Shown piece after piece: positions 16,597-26,105 of a stretch of 64,000 bases of DNA (its first letter is position 1; every line of letters starts with the position of its first letter). The notes beneath the pieces are model-generated. The model saw only the letters and a list, made by a program, of their open reading frames with translations. It was not told the DNA's origin and searched no databases. The DNA is from Smaragdicoccus niigatensis DSM 44881 = NBRC 103563 (lineage in GTDB: Bacteria; Actinomycetota; Actinomycetes; Mycobacteriales; Mycobacteriaceae): assembly GCF_000380645.1 (NCBI RefSeq), contig NZ_AQXZ01000019.1, positions 710,761-774,760 on the forward strand, in the 5' to 3' direction. A program made the position numbers and the translations under genes.

Positions 16597-17436
16597 CTAG
16601 CCAGCCAAGGACGCGTGTAGTGCCTCTCGCCAACCCCGAAGTGGCGTAAGTCCCACTCCGGCCCACGCTTTCGACGACAGCACCGAGTACGCCGGGCGCG
16701 GAGCGGGACGTACGAACTCGACACTCGTCGTCGGTTGTACGCGGTCGGGATCGGCGCCGATCTCGGCGAAGATCGCGCGGGCGAACTCGTACCAGCTCGT
16801 CGCGCCCGCATTGGTGGCATGCAGGATCAGCGGCGCCTGCGGCAGCTCTGCGAGCTCGAGCAGTCCGTCTGCCAAATCCGCTGCGTACGTCGGTGATCCG
16901 ACCTGATCGGTGACGACGCGGACGGTGTCGCGCTCGGCTTCCAGCCGACGCATCGTGGCCACGAAATCGGTGCCCACTCCGGTGTAGACCCACGCTGTCC
17001 GGACGATCGTCGAGGTCGGTGCGAACTCGGCGATCGCTCGCTCACCTGCGAGCTTCGAGGCCCCGTAGACCGTCTTGGGACCGGTCGGGTCGTTCGGTTC
17101 ATACGGCCTGTCGGACGTGCCGGAGAACACGTAATCCGTCGATACGTGGATGAGGCGAGCTCCGGCCTCCGAGCAGGCACGCGCCAGGTTCGCCGCGCCG
17201 GTTTCGTTGATCGCGTACGCGGTGTCCGCGTCGGCCTCGGCTTTGTCGACGGCCGTGTACGCCGCGCAGTTGATGACCGTCACCGGTTCGCCGATACGCC
17301 CGCGGACCGCATCGAGGTCAGTGATGTCGAGATCGCGGCGGGAGAGGGGGACGACCTCGACTCCCCGATCGGTCGATTTCCGAATCAGCTGCTTGCCGAG
17401 TTGGCCCTGAGCTCCGGTCACCAAGACTGTGCGCAC
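16597..17436 (-). CDS. rmlD: dTDP-4-dehydrorhamnose reductase
   Basis: 279 residues starting at a GTG (VRTVLVTGAQGQLG), which gives the family's usual short lead to the GxxGxxG motif; the longer frame has no better start. Y-x3-K is present as YGASKLAGE, and STDYVFSG is characteristic of RmlD. It performs the last step of dTDP-L-rhamnose synthesis, the donor used by WbbL encoded next to it. Divergent from the LCP gene with a palindrome between them. Confidence 0.9.
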   Translation of the reverse strand: MRTVLVTGAQGQLGKQLIRKSTDRGVEVVPLSRRDLDITDLDAVRGRIGEPVTVINCAAYTAVDKAEADADTAYAINETGAANLARACSEAGARLIHVSTDYVFSGTSDRPYEPNDPTGPKTVYGASKLAGERAIAEFAPTSTIVRTAWVYTGVGTDFVATMRRLEAERDTVRVVTDQVGSPTYAADLADGLLELAELPQAPLILHATNAGATSWYEFARAIFAEIGADPDRVQPTTSVEFVRPAPRPAYSVLSSKAWAGVGLTPLRGWREALHASLAG

Positions 17437-17501
17437 GATGAGAAAGTCTGGCACGCCGAATCGCCTGGCCGGGCTTAGCACACCTGACCGTTAGCCTAAG
17501 T

Positions 17502-17526
17502 CTCAAGTTCTCAATGAGAGTTTGAG
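17502..17526. promoter_or_regulatory. 25-bp imperfect palindrome in rmlD/lcp divergent region
   Basis: The arms are CTCAA-N2-TCTCA and TGAGA-N2-TTGAG around a central A, 10 of 12 positions pairing. It lies between the divergent starts of rmlD (17436) and the LCP gene (17539), 13 bases upstream of the latter. It could be an operator shared by both genes or a hairpin in the lcp leader. No regulator can be named. Confidence 0.5.
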
Positions 17527-17538
17527 AGAGGTCGGTTT

Positions 17539-19089
17539 TTGGGCGGGCTCATCACCGAAGAACGGGTCCGGCGACCACAGGTCGACCGGCCGCTCCCGGA
17601 CGTGGAGTTTTCGGGTCGACCGAAGGCAGCACGTCGACTTCGGGCACTCGTCGCGGTCATCTCCACGCTGACTCTCGTCATCACCGGTAGCGCGTGGTAC
17701 TTCGTCGATGCCGTTCAATCTGGCCTGGCCAAGTTCGACCTGGGCCTCGGTGGCGTGGACGACGGCGCCACGGACATCCTGCTCGTCGGCACCGACAGTC
17801 GTACCGATGCTCACGGAAATCCGCTGTCGGCGAGTGAAATCGATTCGCTCCACGCCGGCCCGGTCGCGACGACCAACACCGACACGATCATCCTGGTCCG
17901 CATTCCCGACGACGGATCGTCGGCGACTGCCATCAATATCCCGCGTGACTCGTACGTCGCGGTGCCTGGATTCCAGGGCAAGATCAAGATCAACTCCGCG
18001 TACGGCTCGACGAAGCAGGCCACGTGGGACCGCCTCGTCGCGCAAGGGCAGAGCCCGAAGGAATCCGAACCGGCTGCCACCGAAGCCGGACGCAAAGCCT
18101 TGATCCATACCGTCGAGGACCTGACCGGTCAGACCATCGACCACTACGCCGAGGTCGGCCTTCTCGGATTCGTGCTTCTCACCGATGCCGTCGGCGGTGT
18201 CGACGTGTGTCTTCGAAACTCGGTCGACGAACCCCTCTCCGGCGCGGATTTCCGTGCCGGAGAACAGATTCTGCGCGGATCGCAGGCACTGAGCTTCGTT
18301 CGCCAGCGCCACGAACTCCCCCGCGGCGACCTCGACCGCATCGTCCGTCAGCAGGTCTTCATGGCCTCGCTCGCGAGCAAGGTCCTGAGCCAGAACACGC
18401 TGAGCGACCCGTCGAAACTGAGCCTCATGCGGTCGGCGATCAACCGTTCGGTCGTCCTCGACGACAACTGGGACGTCTTCAGTTTCGCCGGCAAGCTGGC
18501 ACACATGGCCGGTGGCGACGTGTCGTTCCAGACGATCCCGGTCGTCGACGCGGCCGCCATGACCGATCAGGGCGAGTCGATCGTCAAGGTCGACCCGGCC
18601 CAGGTGAAGAAGTTCGTCGCGGGACTCCTCACGAAGAACGACCCGGTCAAGGATGCGAACGGCGACTCCGTGACGTCGGTCGACGTTTGGAACGACACCG
18701 GAATCGGCGGACTGGCCTCGGCCGTATCCGCGCAGTTGACCGGCCTCGGCTTCCATGAGGGCGACGTCGGCAACAACAAGGCCAAGCACTACGCGAAGAC
18801 GACCGTCCTCGTCAAAGACCGTTCGAGCGACGTCGCGCAGGATGTGGCACGCAAACTCGGTGGACTTCCGATCGTCGAGGACCCGGATCTCCCCGACACG
18901 ACCGTGCGCGTGGTGCTGTCGGGTGACTACCGCGGCCCCGGATCAGACCGCTACCACGGCCCGTCGTACGCCAAGCCGGGCTGGCAGAAGAAGGCTGCCG
19001 AGAAGGCCGCGGCCAACTCGGAAACCGATGCCACCGGCGCTCCGAAGCGAGTCAACGCCGCGCCCGGCGGACCGCGCTGTGTGAACTAA
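17539..19089 (+). CDS. LytR-CpsA-Psr (LCP) family cell-wall glycopolymer ligase
   Basis: 516 residues from a TTG start with AGAGAGG upstream. A basic cytoplasmic N-terminus and one membrane segment (about 33-56) lead to the LCP domain (about 75-260), with TDSRT, the NIPRDSYV motif and RQRHE, which bind the lipid pyrophosphate. A LytR_C-type domain follows at about 375-470, then an Ala/Lys-rich tail. The homologue at this position in M. tuberculosis is Rv3267 (Lcp1), which attaches arabinogalactan to peptidoglycan; the neighbouring rhamnose genes fit that job. Confidence 0.88.
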   Translation: MGGLITEERVRRPQVDRPLPDVEFSGRPKAARRLRALVAVISTLTLVITGSAWYFVDAVQSGLAKFDLGLGGVDDGATDILLVGTDSRTDAHGNPLSASEIDSLHAGPVATTNTDTIILVRIPDDGSSATAINIPRDSYVAVPGFQGKIKINSAYGSTKQATWDRLVAQGQSPKESEPAATEAGRKALIHTVEDLTGQTIDHYAEVGLLGFVLLTDAVGGVDVCLRNSVDEPLSGADFRAGEQILRGSQALSFVRQRHELPRGDLDRIVRQQVFMASLASKVLSQNTLSDPSKLSLMRSAINRSVVLDDNWDVFSFAGKLAHMAGGDVSFQTIPVVDAAAMTDQGESIVKVDPAQVKKFVAGLLTKNDPVKDANGDSVTSVDVWNDTGIGGLASAVSAQLTGLGFHEGDVGNNKAKHYAKTTVLVKDRSSDVAQDVARKLGGLPIVEDPDLPDTTVRVVLSGDYRGPGSDRYHGPSYAKPGWQKKAAEKAAANSETDATGAPKRVNAAPGGPRCVN

Positions 19090-19098
19090 ACTTCTACG

Positions 19099-19797
19099 GT
19101 GCGTGAAACAAACCTGACGGCAGTGCTGCTGGACCCGATTCTCCAGCGCGACCCGGCCGGACCGCGGATCACGCACTACGACGACGCCACCGGCGCGCGG
19201 ATCGAACTCTCGGCACTGACGCTCGCGAACTGGGCCGCCAAGACCGCGAACTTCATTCGCGACGAGTTCGGCCTCGACCCGGGCGCCCGCGCCGCGATCC
19301 TGCTCCCGCCCCACTGGCAGTCCGCGGGCGTCTACCTCGGCGCCTGGTGGGCAGGACTCGAGGTGACCCTGGACCCGGAGGCCGACGCAGACGTCGCCTT
19401 CGTCACCGCGGCCGGCCTCGATTCGGTCGATGCCCCGGAGGTCGTCGTGCTGTCGCTCGACGCATTCGGACGGCCGGTGCCCAACCTGCCGGTGGGCGTC
19501 ACCGACTACGCGACCAGCGTGCGCGTCCACGGAGATCGATTCTCGGCGACGGTTGCCAGTGCCGCGCTCGAAGGCCGCGACGTCGGCTCGGTGCTCGCGG
19601 AAGCCCGGGATTCGGCTGAGCGGCAGGGTATTTCATCGTCGGATCGAGTGCTTTCGGCGAACGACTGGGCGACCCCGGACACGATCATCGACAACCTGCT
19701 CGCGGTGTACGCGGCCGGCGCATCACTCGTTCAGGTGTCGAATTCCGAAGACCCGAATCGTCACGCCGCGGCCGAACGGGTCACGAAGTCGCTCTGA
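19099..19797 (+). CDS. TIGR03089 family protein
   Basis: 232 residues from GTG, nine bases after the LCP stop. The text (LTLANWAAKTANFIRDEFGL, GARAAILLPPHWQ, LGAWWAGLEV) resembles the N-terminal part of AMP-forming acyl-CoA ligases but is far too short and lacks the phosphate-binding loop and the C-terminal domain. This matches the TIGR03089 family found next to lcp in mycobacteria (Rv3268 position). No enzyme activity is expected; role unknown. Confidence 0.75.
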   Translation: MRETNLTAVLLDPILQRDPAGPRITHYDDATGARIELSALTLANWAAKTANFIRDEFGLDPGARAAILLPPHWQSAGVYLGAWWAGLEVTLDPEADADVAFVTAAGLDSVDAPEVVVLSLDAFGRPVPNLPVGVTDYATSVRVHGDRFSATVASAALEGRDVGSVLAEARDSAERQGISSSDRVLSANDWATPDTIIDNLLAVYAAGASLVQVSNSEDPNRHAAAERVTKSL

Positions 19798-19887
19798 CCG
19801 GACGATGTCTGCTCAAATGTGCGTCCCACACGCGAGGAAGACCCATATACGGCTTTCCTCCGGTGACAGCCGTCATCTTGGACAGGA

Positions 19888-20268
19888 TCAGACGCGCGGG
19901 CTGTACCCGCCGTCTTCGAGCCCGGCTTCGATTTCGAACCGGTTCTTCTCCCGCGGATGCCGCAACTCCTCGAAGGGATACATCAGCGCGAACCGGAACC
20001 CGTACCGCGCCCACTGTTCGGCGTGCACCGACTCGTGCCGCAAGACCTGTTGTGACAGGTTGTTCCCCGTCAGATAGACGCCACCGATCGTCGTTCCGCC
20101 GCGACCGAAGCCGAATCGCATTCCGCTGCAGACGAAGAGATCCCAACGCGGATCGAAACCGATATGGGCCCGGCAGAGCCGGGCCCATATCAAGGCAATT
20201 CGAGTGACGGCCCGCGCCTGTCGGCTCCCCCGCGAAGCGCGGTCGAGCTGGACGCGGGCAGTTGTCAC
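19888..20268 (-). CDS. small protein with HExxH motif
   Basis: 126 residues. The motif VLRHESVHAEQW contains HESVH, the HExxH pattern of zinc peptidases, followed by a hydrophobic stretch (YGFRFALMYPF) and NRFEIEAG, where the glutamate could be a third ligand. Starting at the GTG at 20268 the gene overlaps the fadE25 stop by four bases (GTGA). A perfect 14-bp inverted repeat (20161-20191) lies inside it; if that is a fadE25 terminator, the ATG at 20121 would give a 77-residue protein that keeps HExxH. Proteolysis is not shown. Confidence 0.55.
   Translation of the reverse strand: MTTARVQLDRASRGSRQARAVTRIALIWARLCRAHIGFDPRWDLFVCSGMRFGFGRGGTTIGGVYLTGNNLSQQVLRHESVHAEQWARYGFRFALMYPFEELRHPREKNRFEIEAGLEDGGYSPRV
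20161..20191. repeat. perfect 14-bp inverted repeat inside a coding region
   Basis: GATATGGGCCCGGC, a three-base loop, then its exact reverse complement. It lies 74 bases beyond the fadE25 stop and within the reading frame of the small HExxH gene, where it encodes IWARLCRAHI. Its stability is like a terminator stem, but no T-run follows on the minus strand. Confidence 0.6.
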
Positions 20269-21425
20269 TTCAGCAGTGCGCGCGACATGACGACGCGCTG
20301 AATCTGGTTCGTGCCCTCGTAGATCTGGGTGATCTTGGCGTCGCGCATCATGCGCTCAGCGGCAAAGTCCATCGTGTAGCCGGCGCCACCGAGCAGCTGG
20401 ACGGCGTCGGTCGTGACCTTCATGGCGACATCGGACGCGAAGCACTTCGACGCGGCGGCGATGAAGCTGATGTCCTTCTCACCGCGCTCGGCACGCGCGG
20501 CAGCGTGGTAGACCATGAGACGCGCAGCTTCGAGCTCCATCGCCATGTCGGCGAGCATGAACTGGATGCCCTGGAAGTCCGAGATCGACTTGCCGAACTG
20601 CTTGCGGTCCTTCACGTACTCGATCGCGAGGTCGAGCGCACCCTGCGCGACACCGACAGCCTGCGCGCCGATCGTCTGACGCGTGTGGTCGAGCGTCTGC
20701 AGAGCGGTCTTGAAACCGGTGCCTTCGTCGCCGATGATGCGGTCACCTGGAATGACGCAGTTCTCGAAGGCGAGCTCAGCGGTCGGCGAGCCCTTGATGC
20801 CGAGCTTGCGCTCGTAACCGGTGACCGAGAAGCCCGGGTCGTCCTTGTGGACTATGAACGAGGAGATGCCGTTGGCACCCTTGTCCGGGTCGGTGACGGC
20901 CATGACGGTGTACCAGGTCGACTTTCCGCCGTTGGTGATCCAACACTTCGAGCCGTTGAGGATCCAGTTGTCGCCGTCACGGCGGGCCTTGGTGCGCATC
21001 GACGCAGCGTCAGAGCCGGCCTCACGCTCGGACAGCGCGTACGAAGCCATCGCCGAACCATCGGCGATCGACGGCAGGACCTGCTGCTTGAGCTCCTCAG
21101 AACCATTGAGGATGAGACCCATCGTGCCGAGCTTGTTCACGCCCGGGATGAGCGACGACGAGACGCAGACGCGAGCGACTTCCTCGATGACGATGGCGAC
21201 CATGACGCTGTCTGCGCCGGCGCCGCCGTACTCCTCAGGGACGTGGACAGCATTGAAGCCAGACGCAACGAGTGCTTCTTCGGCCTCGACCGGGAACCGG
21301 TGGTTCTCGTCGACTTCCGCGGCGAAGGGCTTGATCTGCTTCTCGCAGATGTCGCGCAGTGCCTCGCGCATTTCCTGGTGCTCTTCGGGAAGCTGGAAGA
21401 GGTCGAAATCTGGATTACCTGCCAC
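20265..21425 (-). CDS. fadE25: acyl-CoA dehydrogenase FadE25
   Basis: 386 residues from the GTG at 21425 (VAGNPDFDLFQLPEEH), chosen because AGGAGG lies ten bases upstream and the protein then begins like mycobacterial FadE25. Family features: YALSEREAGSD, WITNGG for FAD and substrate binding, and the C-terminal IYEGTNQIQRVVM with the catalytic glutamate region. It oxidises acyl-CoA to trans-2-enoyl-CoA with FAD. As in M. tuberculosis (Rv3274c) it follows purEK on the same strand. Confidence 0.9.
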   Translation of the reverse strand: MAGNPDFDLFQLPEEHQEMREALRDICEKQIKPFAAEVDENHRFPVEAEEALVASGFNAVHVPEEYGGAGADSVMVAIVIEEVARVCVSSSLIPGVNKLGTMGLILNGSEELKQQVLPSIADGSAMASYALSEREAGSDAASMRTKARRDGDNWILNGSKCWITNGGKSTWYTVMAVTDPDKGANGISSFIVHKDDPGFSVTGYERKLGIKGSPTAELAFENCVIPGDRIIGDEGTGFKTALQTLDHTRQTIGAQAVGVAQGALDLAIEYVKDRKQFGKSISDFQGIQFMLADMAMELEAARLMVYHAAARAERGEKDISFIAAASKCFASDVAMKVTTDAVQLLGGAGYTMDFAAERMMRDAKITQIYEGTNQIQRVVMSRALLK

Positions 21426-21549
21426 GGCCGCAAAGCCTCCTACGTCGATGAACAATCTCGGCTCGGCACTGACATTACCTCTGCTCAGCCCCGAGAATTC
21501 CGTGCCCGGAAACAAAACTGTTGGTGCCCAAGAACAACACTGGCTGGAT

Positions 21550-22047
21550 TCAGCCCAGGAGACGCTTCCGCAGCGCTTCGTCCTTCTCGAGAACCATCCG
21601 TTCTAGGCCAGACTGGAATTCTGCGACCTTGTTTTGCAACTCAGAATCGGCGGTCGCGAGAATTCTCACAGCCAACAATCCCGCATTTCGGGCGCCGCCG
21701 ACCGATACCGTCGCGACCGGAATTCCAGCCGGCATCTGCACGATCGACAGCAGTGAATCCATGCCGTCGAGGTACTTCAACGGCACCGGCACACCGATCA
21801 CCGGAAGCACCGTCGCCGAGGCGACCATGCCCGGCAGATGCGCCGCCCCACCGGCCCCCGCGATGATGACCTTGAGGCCACGATCGACGGCCGACTTCGC
21901 GTAATCGAGCATGCGCTGGGGCGTGCGGTGCGCGGAGACGACGCCCACCTCGAACGGCACTCCGAACTCGGCGAGCGCCAGCGCGGCGGCCTCCATCGTC
22001 GGCCAGTCGGAGTCGCTGCCCATGATGAGGCCCACCTGTGCGGTCAC
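21550..22047 (-). CDS. purE: N5-carboxyaminoimidazole ribonucleotide mutase
   Basis: 165 residues from [12 protein letters not shown] and SAHRTP are the PurE signatures, followed by [12 protein letters not shown] and GVPVPL. It moves the carboxyl group of N5-CAIR to make CAIR in purine synthesis. The start overlaps the purK stop by four bases (GTGA). 124 bases separate it from fadE25, so fadE25 may have its own promoter. Confidence 0.95.
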   Translation of the reverse strand: MTAQVGLIMGSDSDWPTMEAAALALAEFGVPFEVGVVSAHRTPQRMLDYAKSAVDRGLKVIIAGAGGAAHLPGMVASATVLPVIGVPVPLKYLDGMDSLLSIVQMPAGIPVATVSVGGARNAGLLAVRILATADSELQNKVAEFQSGLERMVLEKDEALRKRLLG

Positions 22048-23372
22048 TTGTGTTCGCCTTCCCCGTGTGGGTCCCAGCCATCGGTCCAGACGGCTGTCGA
22101 CAAGAACTTTGCCGCCAGTTCGGCGCGTGCGCGAACGGCTTCGACGTATTCGGCGTCGGCGAGCGATCCGTCAGCTTCACCAACGATGTTCACGTGGCCG
22201 ATCTTGCGGTCCTGGCGTTCGGACTTTCCGTACATGTGCACCTTCGCGTCGGGCATCCGTGCGAAGAGGTGATGAATGCGCTCATCCATGCTCATGTCCG
22301 GGGCTTCCGCGGCGCCGAGGACATTCGCCATGACGGTCACCGGCGCGATCGGCCGGGTGTCGCCGAGCGGGTAGTCGAGAACGGCCCGCAAGTGCTGCTC
22401 GAACTGTGACGTACGCGACCCGTCCATCGACCAGTGGCCCGAGTTGTGCGGGCGCATCGCCAGCTCGTTGACGAGAAGTTCGCCACTCTTGGTCTCGAAC
22501 AGCTCGACCGCCATGACCCCGACGACATCGAGCTCGTTGGCGATGCGAAGACCCATCTCCTCGGCGGCGAGCGCCACGTCGTCCGGCAGTCCCGCAGCCG
22601 GTGCGATGACGACCGAACACTGACCGTTGACCTGAACGGTTTCGACGATCGGCCACGCGGCACCCTGCCCGAACGGTGAGTGCGCGACGAGCGCCGAGAG
22701 TTCGCGCTTGAGATCGACTCGCTCTTCGACGAGGAACTCGACATCGGTACCACCGGCGAGGATCTCGGCAGCCTCCTCGGTGCTGTCGACGAACCAGACG
22801 CCACGCCCGTCGTAGCCACCGGTCGCGGCCTTGAGGATGACCGGCCAACCGTGCTCGTCGCCGAACTTCGTGACGTCGTCAACGCTGTCTACCTGCGCAA
22901 ATGCTGGCTGCGCGATGTTCAGCGACGCCATCCGGCGGCGCATGACGAGCTTGTCCTGCGCATAGACCAGAGCCGCGGGCGACGGCGAAACCGGAACGCC
23001 GCGCTCGACCAGAGCTTCGATGAGATCGTTGGGAACCTGCTCGTGATCGAACGTGACGGCGGCGGCGCCTTCGGCGGCAGCGGCCAGTGCAGCCGGGTCG
23101 CTATGCGTCCCGAAGACGATGTCCGGGCACACCTGCGCGGCCGGATCGTTCGGGCTCTCCGCCAGCACTCGGAGGCTCTGTCCGAGCGCAATCGCCGCCT
23201 GCTGCGTCATTCGGGCAAGCTGTCCGCCACCGATCATGGCGACAATCGGCAACCGCGCGCCGTGTCCCTCGCCGTGGCCTTGACTCACCGCGCGAGGTTC
23301 CTTGATGCCTGAGACATTCCCCGTCGCTTCGCTCGCCACTGCTTCACCGTCCACAGCACTCAATCGTGGCAT
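22044..23372 (-). CDS. purK: 5-(carboxyamino)imidazole ribonucleotide synthase
   Basis: 442 residues from the ATG at 23372; the N-terminal 35-40 residues are poorly conserved and a GTG inside them is an alternative start. [12 protein letters not shown] opens the ATP-grasp enzyme, with [15 protein letters not shown] as the glycine-rich ATP loop and [13 protein letters not shown] near the C-terminal metal site. It makes N5-CAIR from AIR, ATP and bicarbonate, the substrate of PurE encoded next. Confidence 0.93.
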   Translation of the reverse strand: MPRLSAVDGEAVASEATGNVSGIKEPRAVSQGHGEGHGARLPIVAMIGGGQLARMTQQAAIALGQSLRVLAESPNDPAAQVCPDIVFGTHSDPAALAAAAEGAAAVTFDHEQVPNDLIEALVERGVPVSPSPAALVYAQDKLVMRRRMASLNIAQPAFAQVDSVDDVTKFGDEHGWPVILKAATGGYDGRGVWFVDSTEEAAEILAGGTDVEFLVEERVDLKRELSALVAHSPFGQGAAWPIVETVQVNGQCSVVIAPAAGLPDDVALAAEEMGLRIANELDVVGVMAVELFETKSGELLVNELAMRPHNSGHWSMDGSRTSQFEQHLRAVLDYPLGDTRPIAPVTVMANVLGAAEAPDMSMDERIHHLFARMPDAKVHMYGKSERQDRKIGHVNIVGEADGSLADAEYVEAVRARAELAAKFLSTAVWTDGWDPHGEGEHK

Positions 23373-23442
23373 GAGTACCGCGGAAGTTACGAATACCACG
23401 ATCGAGCACTCTTAACCCGCCGTCCACCTAGACTCGGATGAT

Positions 23443-23961
23443 GTGTCCGTAGTCGATTCTGTCATTGAGCACATTCCCGACAAGTTCCACGAAATGGCCC
23501 TGCGCCATAAGGAACTCATCAAGTTCGCGATCGTTGGTGGTACGACCTTCGTGATCGACGCGGCCATCTTCTACTTCCTCAAGCTCACCGTGCTCGAGGA
23601 AAAGCCCGTCACCGCGAAGATCATCTCTGGTGTCATCGCCGTCATCTGCTCGTACATCCTGAACCGCGAATGGACTTTCCAAGATCGCGGCGGTCGCGAG
23701 ACGCATCACGAGGCGATGCTGTTCTTCGGCGTCAGCGGCGTGGGCGTCGTGCTCAGCTTCCTGCCGCTGTGGGTCTCGCGCTACGTGCTGCACCTGCAGG
23801 TTCCGGACGTCAGCTTCACTGTCGAGAACATCGCAGACTTCGTCAGCGCCTTCATCATCGGCAATATTCTGCAGATGATCTTCCGCTTCTGGTCGATGCG
23901 CCGATGGGTCTTCCCGGACGAACTCGAAGCCGAAGCGTCGATCAACGCGGCTCGGGACTGA
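23443..23961 (+). CDS. GtrA-like membrane protein
   Basis: 172 residues from GTG. IKFAIVGGTTFVIDAAIFYFL and YILNREWTFQ are hallmarks of the GtrA family; four hydrophobic segments are visible. GtrA-type proteins are linked to flipping of lipid-linked sugars for wall glycosylation. The same gene is divergent from purK in M. tuberculosis (Rv3277). Its 3' end overlaps the convergent histidine kinase by 20 bases. Confidence 0.85.
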   Translation: MSVVDSVIEHIPDKFHEMALRHKELIKFAIVGGTTFVIDAAIFYFLKLTVLEEKPVTAKIISGVIAVICSYILNREWTFQDRGGRETHHEAMLFFGVSGVGVVLSFLPLWVSRYVLHLQVPDVSFTVENIADFVSAFIIGNILQMIFRFWSMRRWVFPDELEAEASINAARD

Positions 23962-25246
23962 GACCCCGAGCCACCTTCTCGGGCTTCGATAGCAGGAAAA
24001 CCCCGAACACCGCAGGCCGGCGGCGACGCAGTTCCAAGCGTCCGCCGTCGGCCTCTACCAATGCACGCGCCAGCGCAAGGCCCACGCCCGTCGACCCGCC
24101 GCCGGAGAATCCGCGCTCGAAAATATGAGGTGCGAGGCCGTCGCTGACGCCGGTCCCGTCATCGGTCACCTCCACACACACCGTTCGTTCTGCGTCGTGG
24201 GATCCGCGCGGTTGAATCACGGACACCCGGCACGTTCCACCGCCATGCGCCAAGGCGTTGTCGACGAGGACGGATACCGCCTCCCGGAGTCGCGATCCAG
24301 TGACATAGGCCCGCAGGCTGTGATCGCCGGTGAGTACCAATTCCCGGCCCGCGTCGGCGTACGGCCGCTGCCACTCCTCGACCACCGCCGACAACTCCTC
24401 GACGACCGGGATGAACTTCTTCGACGAACCGTCGCTTCGAGCGGCCCGAACGAGGTCGTCGACGGAATCGGTGAGGCGGTCGACCTGGCTCATCGCCTCC
24501 TCGGCCTCGGTCACGACCTCGGGATCCGGGTGGCTCGCGAGTTCGTCGAGACGGAGACGGACTGCCGTGAGACGACTGCGGAGCTGGTGCGACACGTCCG
24601 CGACGAGCGACCGTTCACGCTGAAGCTGGTGAGCGATCTCCACGGTCGCGGCGTCGAGCACGTCGGACACGCGGTCGAGTTCGGAGATGCCGTGCCGCGT
24701 CGGGTCCGGGCGGAAGTCCCCGCGCGTGAGCCGCGCGGCGCGATCGGCCACCTCCTGGAGGGGGTCGCCGAGCCTCCTCGCCGTGATGGCGGCGACGAGC
24801 GTTCCCGCCGAGAACGTCACCAAGACCGCGAGACCGATGCCGGCAACGGCTTGTGCCCGAATCTGATTGACCTTCTCCCCGTCTGACGACAGGGTCAGCG
24901 TCCCTTCATCGCCGAGCTCGTACTTCTCGACAAACGTCGGATCGGTCAAGTGCGGCCCGACCTCGAGCCGATGCACCGCCCCGTCCGGAGTCGGGTAGCG
25001 CACGAGCAAACTCGCATCATTGGGTACGAGAAGGCCGAGTTTCGTCGCGTCGATCTCCCGCAGCACCCCGCCCTGCGCGGATTCCTGCACCGCAATTTCC
25101 GACGCCACGCGCTGCAACTGACCCTGCATGTTGGCGCGCGCGAGCGCTTCGATCCACAGCCAAGCCGTGACGGTCAACGGGACGCCGAGAACGATGGTCG
25201 TAAATCCGACGACGGCAGTTGTCGAGAGCAGGATGCGGCGACGCAT
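23942..25246 (-). CDS. sensor histidine kinase
   Basis: 434 residues. One membrane segment at about 8-33, an extracytoplasmic domain, a second segment at about 135-158, then HAMP. The phosphoacceptor box reads VADVSHQLRSRLTAVRLRL instead of the common HELRTPL; the proline is replaced by arginine. ATP-binding boxes are seen: LVDNALAHG (N), DDGTGVSD (G1) and GGSTGVGLALA (G2). It follows the response regulator with a 10-base gap, so the two form a pair. Signal unknown. Confidence 0.9.
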   Translation of the reverse strand: MRRRILLSTTAVVGFTTIVLGVPLTVTAWLWIEALARANMQGQLQRVASEIAVQESAQGGVLREIDATKLGLLVPNDASLLVRYPTPDGAVHRLEVGPHLTDPTFVEKYELGDEGTLTLSSDGEKVNQIRAQAVAGIGLAVLVTFSAGTLVAAITARRLGDPLQEVADRAARLTRGDFRPDPTRHGISELDRVSDVLDAATVEIAHQLQRERSLVADVSHQLRSRLTAVRLRLDELASHPDPEVVTEAEEAMSQVDRLTDSVDDLVRAARSDGSSKKFIPVVEELSAVVEEWQRPYADAGRELVLTGDHSLRAYVTGSRLREAVSVLVDNALAHGGGTCRVSVIQPRGSHDAERTVCVEVTDDGTGVSDGLAPHIFERGFSGGGSTGVGLALARALVEADGGRLELRRRRPAVFGVFLLSKPEKVARGLSPEPR

Positions 25247-25255
25247 CAGCGGCTG

Positions 25256-25945
25256 CTAGTCCGCATTGAACCGGAATCCGACCCCACGAACGGTGACGAT
25301 CCGACGTTCGGCGGCCGGTCCCTCGTCGCCGATCTTTCGACGCAACCACGACATGTGCATGTCGAGTGTCTTCGACCCGCGGAGGTCGACGTCGCCCCAC
25401 ACCTCGCTGAGGATGGTCTCTCGAGACACGACCTGACCTGCGCGTTCGAGAAGAACGCGCAGGAGCTCGTACTCCTTGTTCGCGAGCGAGATCTCGGCAC
25501 CGTTGACGGTGACCCGACGACCGGCCGGTTCCATCCGCACTCCGCAGGCTTCGAGCGTGGTCTCGTCCGCGGAGACGCGTCGGCGCAGGAGAGCGCGAAC
25601 CCGGGCCATGAGCTCGGCGAGGCGGAACGGCTTGCCCACGTAGTCGTCGGCGCCGGCGTCGAGCCCGACGACGAAGTCGACCTCATCGGTGCGGGCCGTC
25701 AGCATAAGCACCGCCAGGTTGGTGTTCTGCGCGCGCACCTGGCGGCAGACCTCGAGACCGTCCATCCCAGGTAGGCCGAGGTCGAGGATCAGCAGGTCAT
25801 GGTCACCGGTGAGTGCGAGGTCCAGCGCCGCCGGTCCGTCACGCTCCACCGTCACCGTGTACCCCTCGCGACCGAGGGCGCGCGCCAGTGGCGCGGCGAT
25901 GGCTTCGTCATCTTCGGCAAGCAGGACCGAGCTCATAGGTGCCAT
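25256..25945 (-). CDS. OmpR/PhoB-family response regulator
   Basis: 229 residues. The receiver domain has the acidic pair in LLAEDDE, the phosphoacceptor aspartate in LILDLGLPGMDG, and the switch residues in MLTAR and KPF. The C-terminal winged helix ends VRGVGFRF, typical of PhoB-like DNA binding. ATG at 25945 has GGGAAAG upstream; the ATG at 25936 is the alternative. First gene of the two-component operon. Confidence 0.93.
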   Translation of the reverse strand: MAPMSSVLLAEDDEAIAAPLARALGREGYTVTVERDGPAALDLALTGDHDLLILDLGLPGMDGLEVCRQVRAQNTNLAVLMLTARTDEVDFVVGLDAGADDYVGKPFRLAELMARVRALLRRRVSADETTLEACGVRMEPAGRRVTVNGAEISLANKEYELLRVLLERAGQVVSRETILSEVWGDVDLRGSKTLDMHMSWLRRKIGDEGPAAERRIVTVRGVGFRFNAD

Positions 25946-26040
25946 TGTGCGTCACTTTCCCGCACACGCTGGGAAAGGACTGGGCAGTTCAGGGGAACAT
26001 CAGGCTGTTCTCACGACGAAGCGGACAAAGGTCCCAACGG

Positions 26041-26105
26041 CCGACCGACCTGACACCCTCGCCAGCGAAAAATATCGATGGCTCAGACGACCGGTCGATC
26101 GGCCG
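26041..26105. repeat. 65-bp direct repeat, left copy
   Basis: Matches 27011-27075 at 55 of 65 positions without gaps. The core shared by both is CGACCTGACA, TCGCCAGCGA, GATGGCTCAG and GTCGATCGGCCG. The left copy covers the last seven codons and stop of the DUF559 gene and the 42 bases beyond it. Confidence 0.75.

Noticed and set aside
17503-18789. 428-codon open frame on the minus strand across the LCP gene
   Set aside because: Shadow of the LCP gene; no recognisable domain and no ribosome-binding site.
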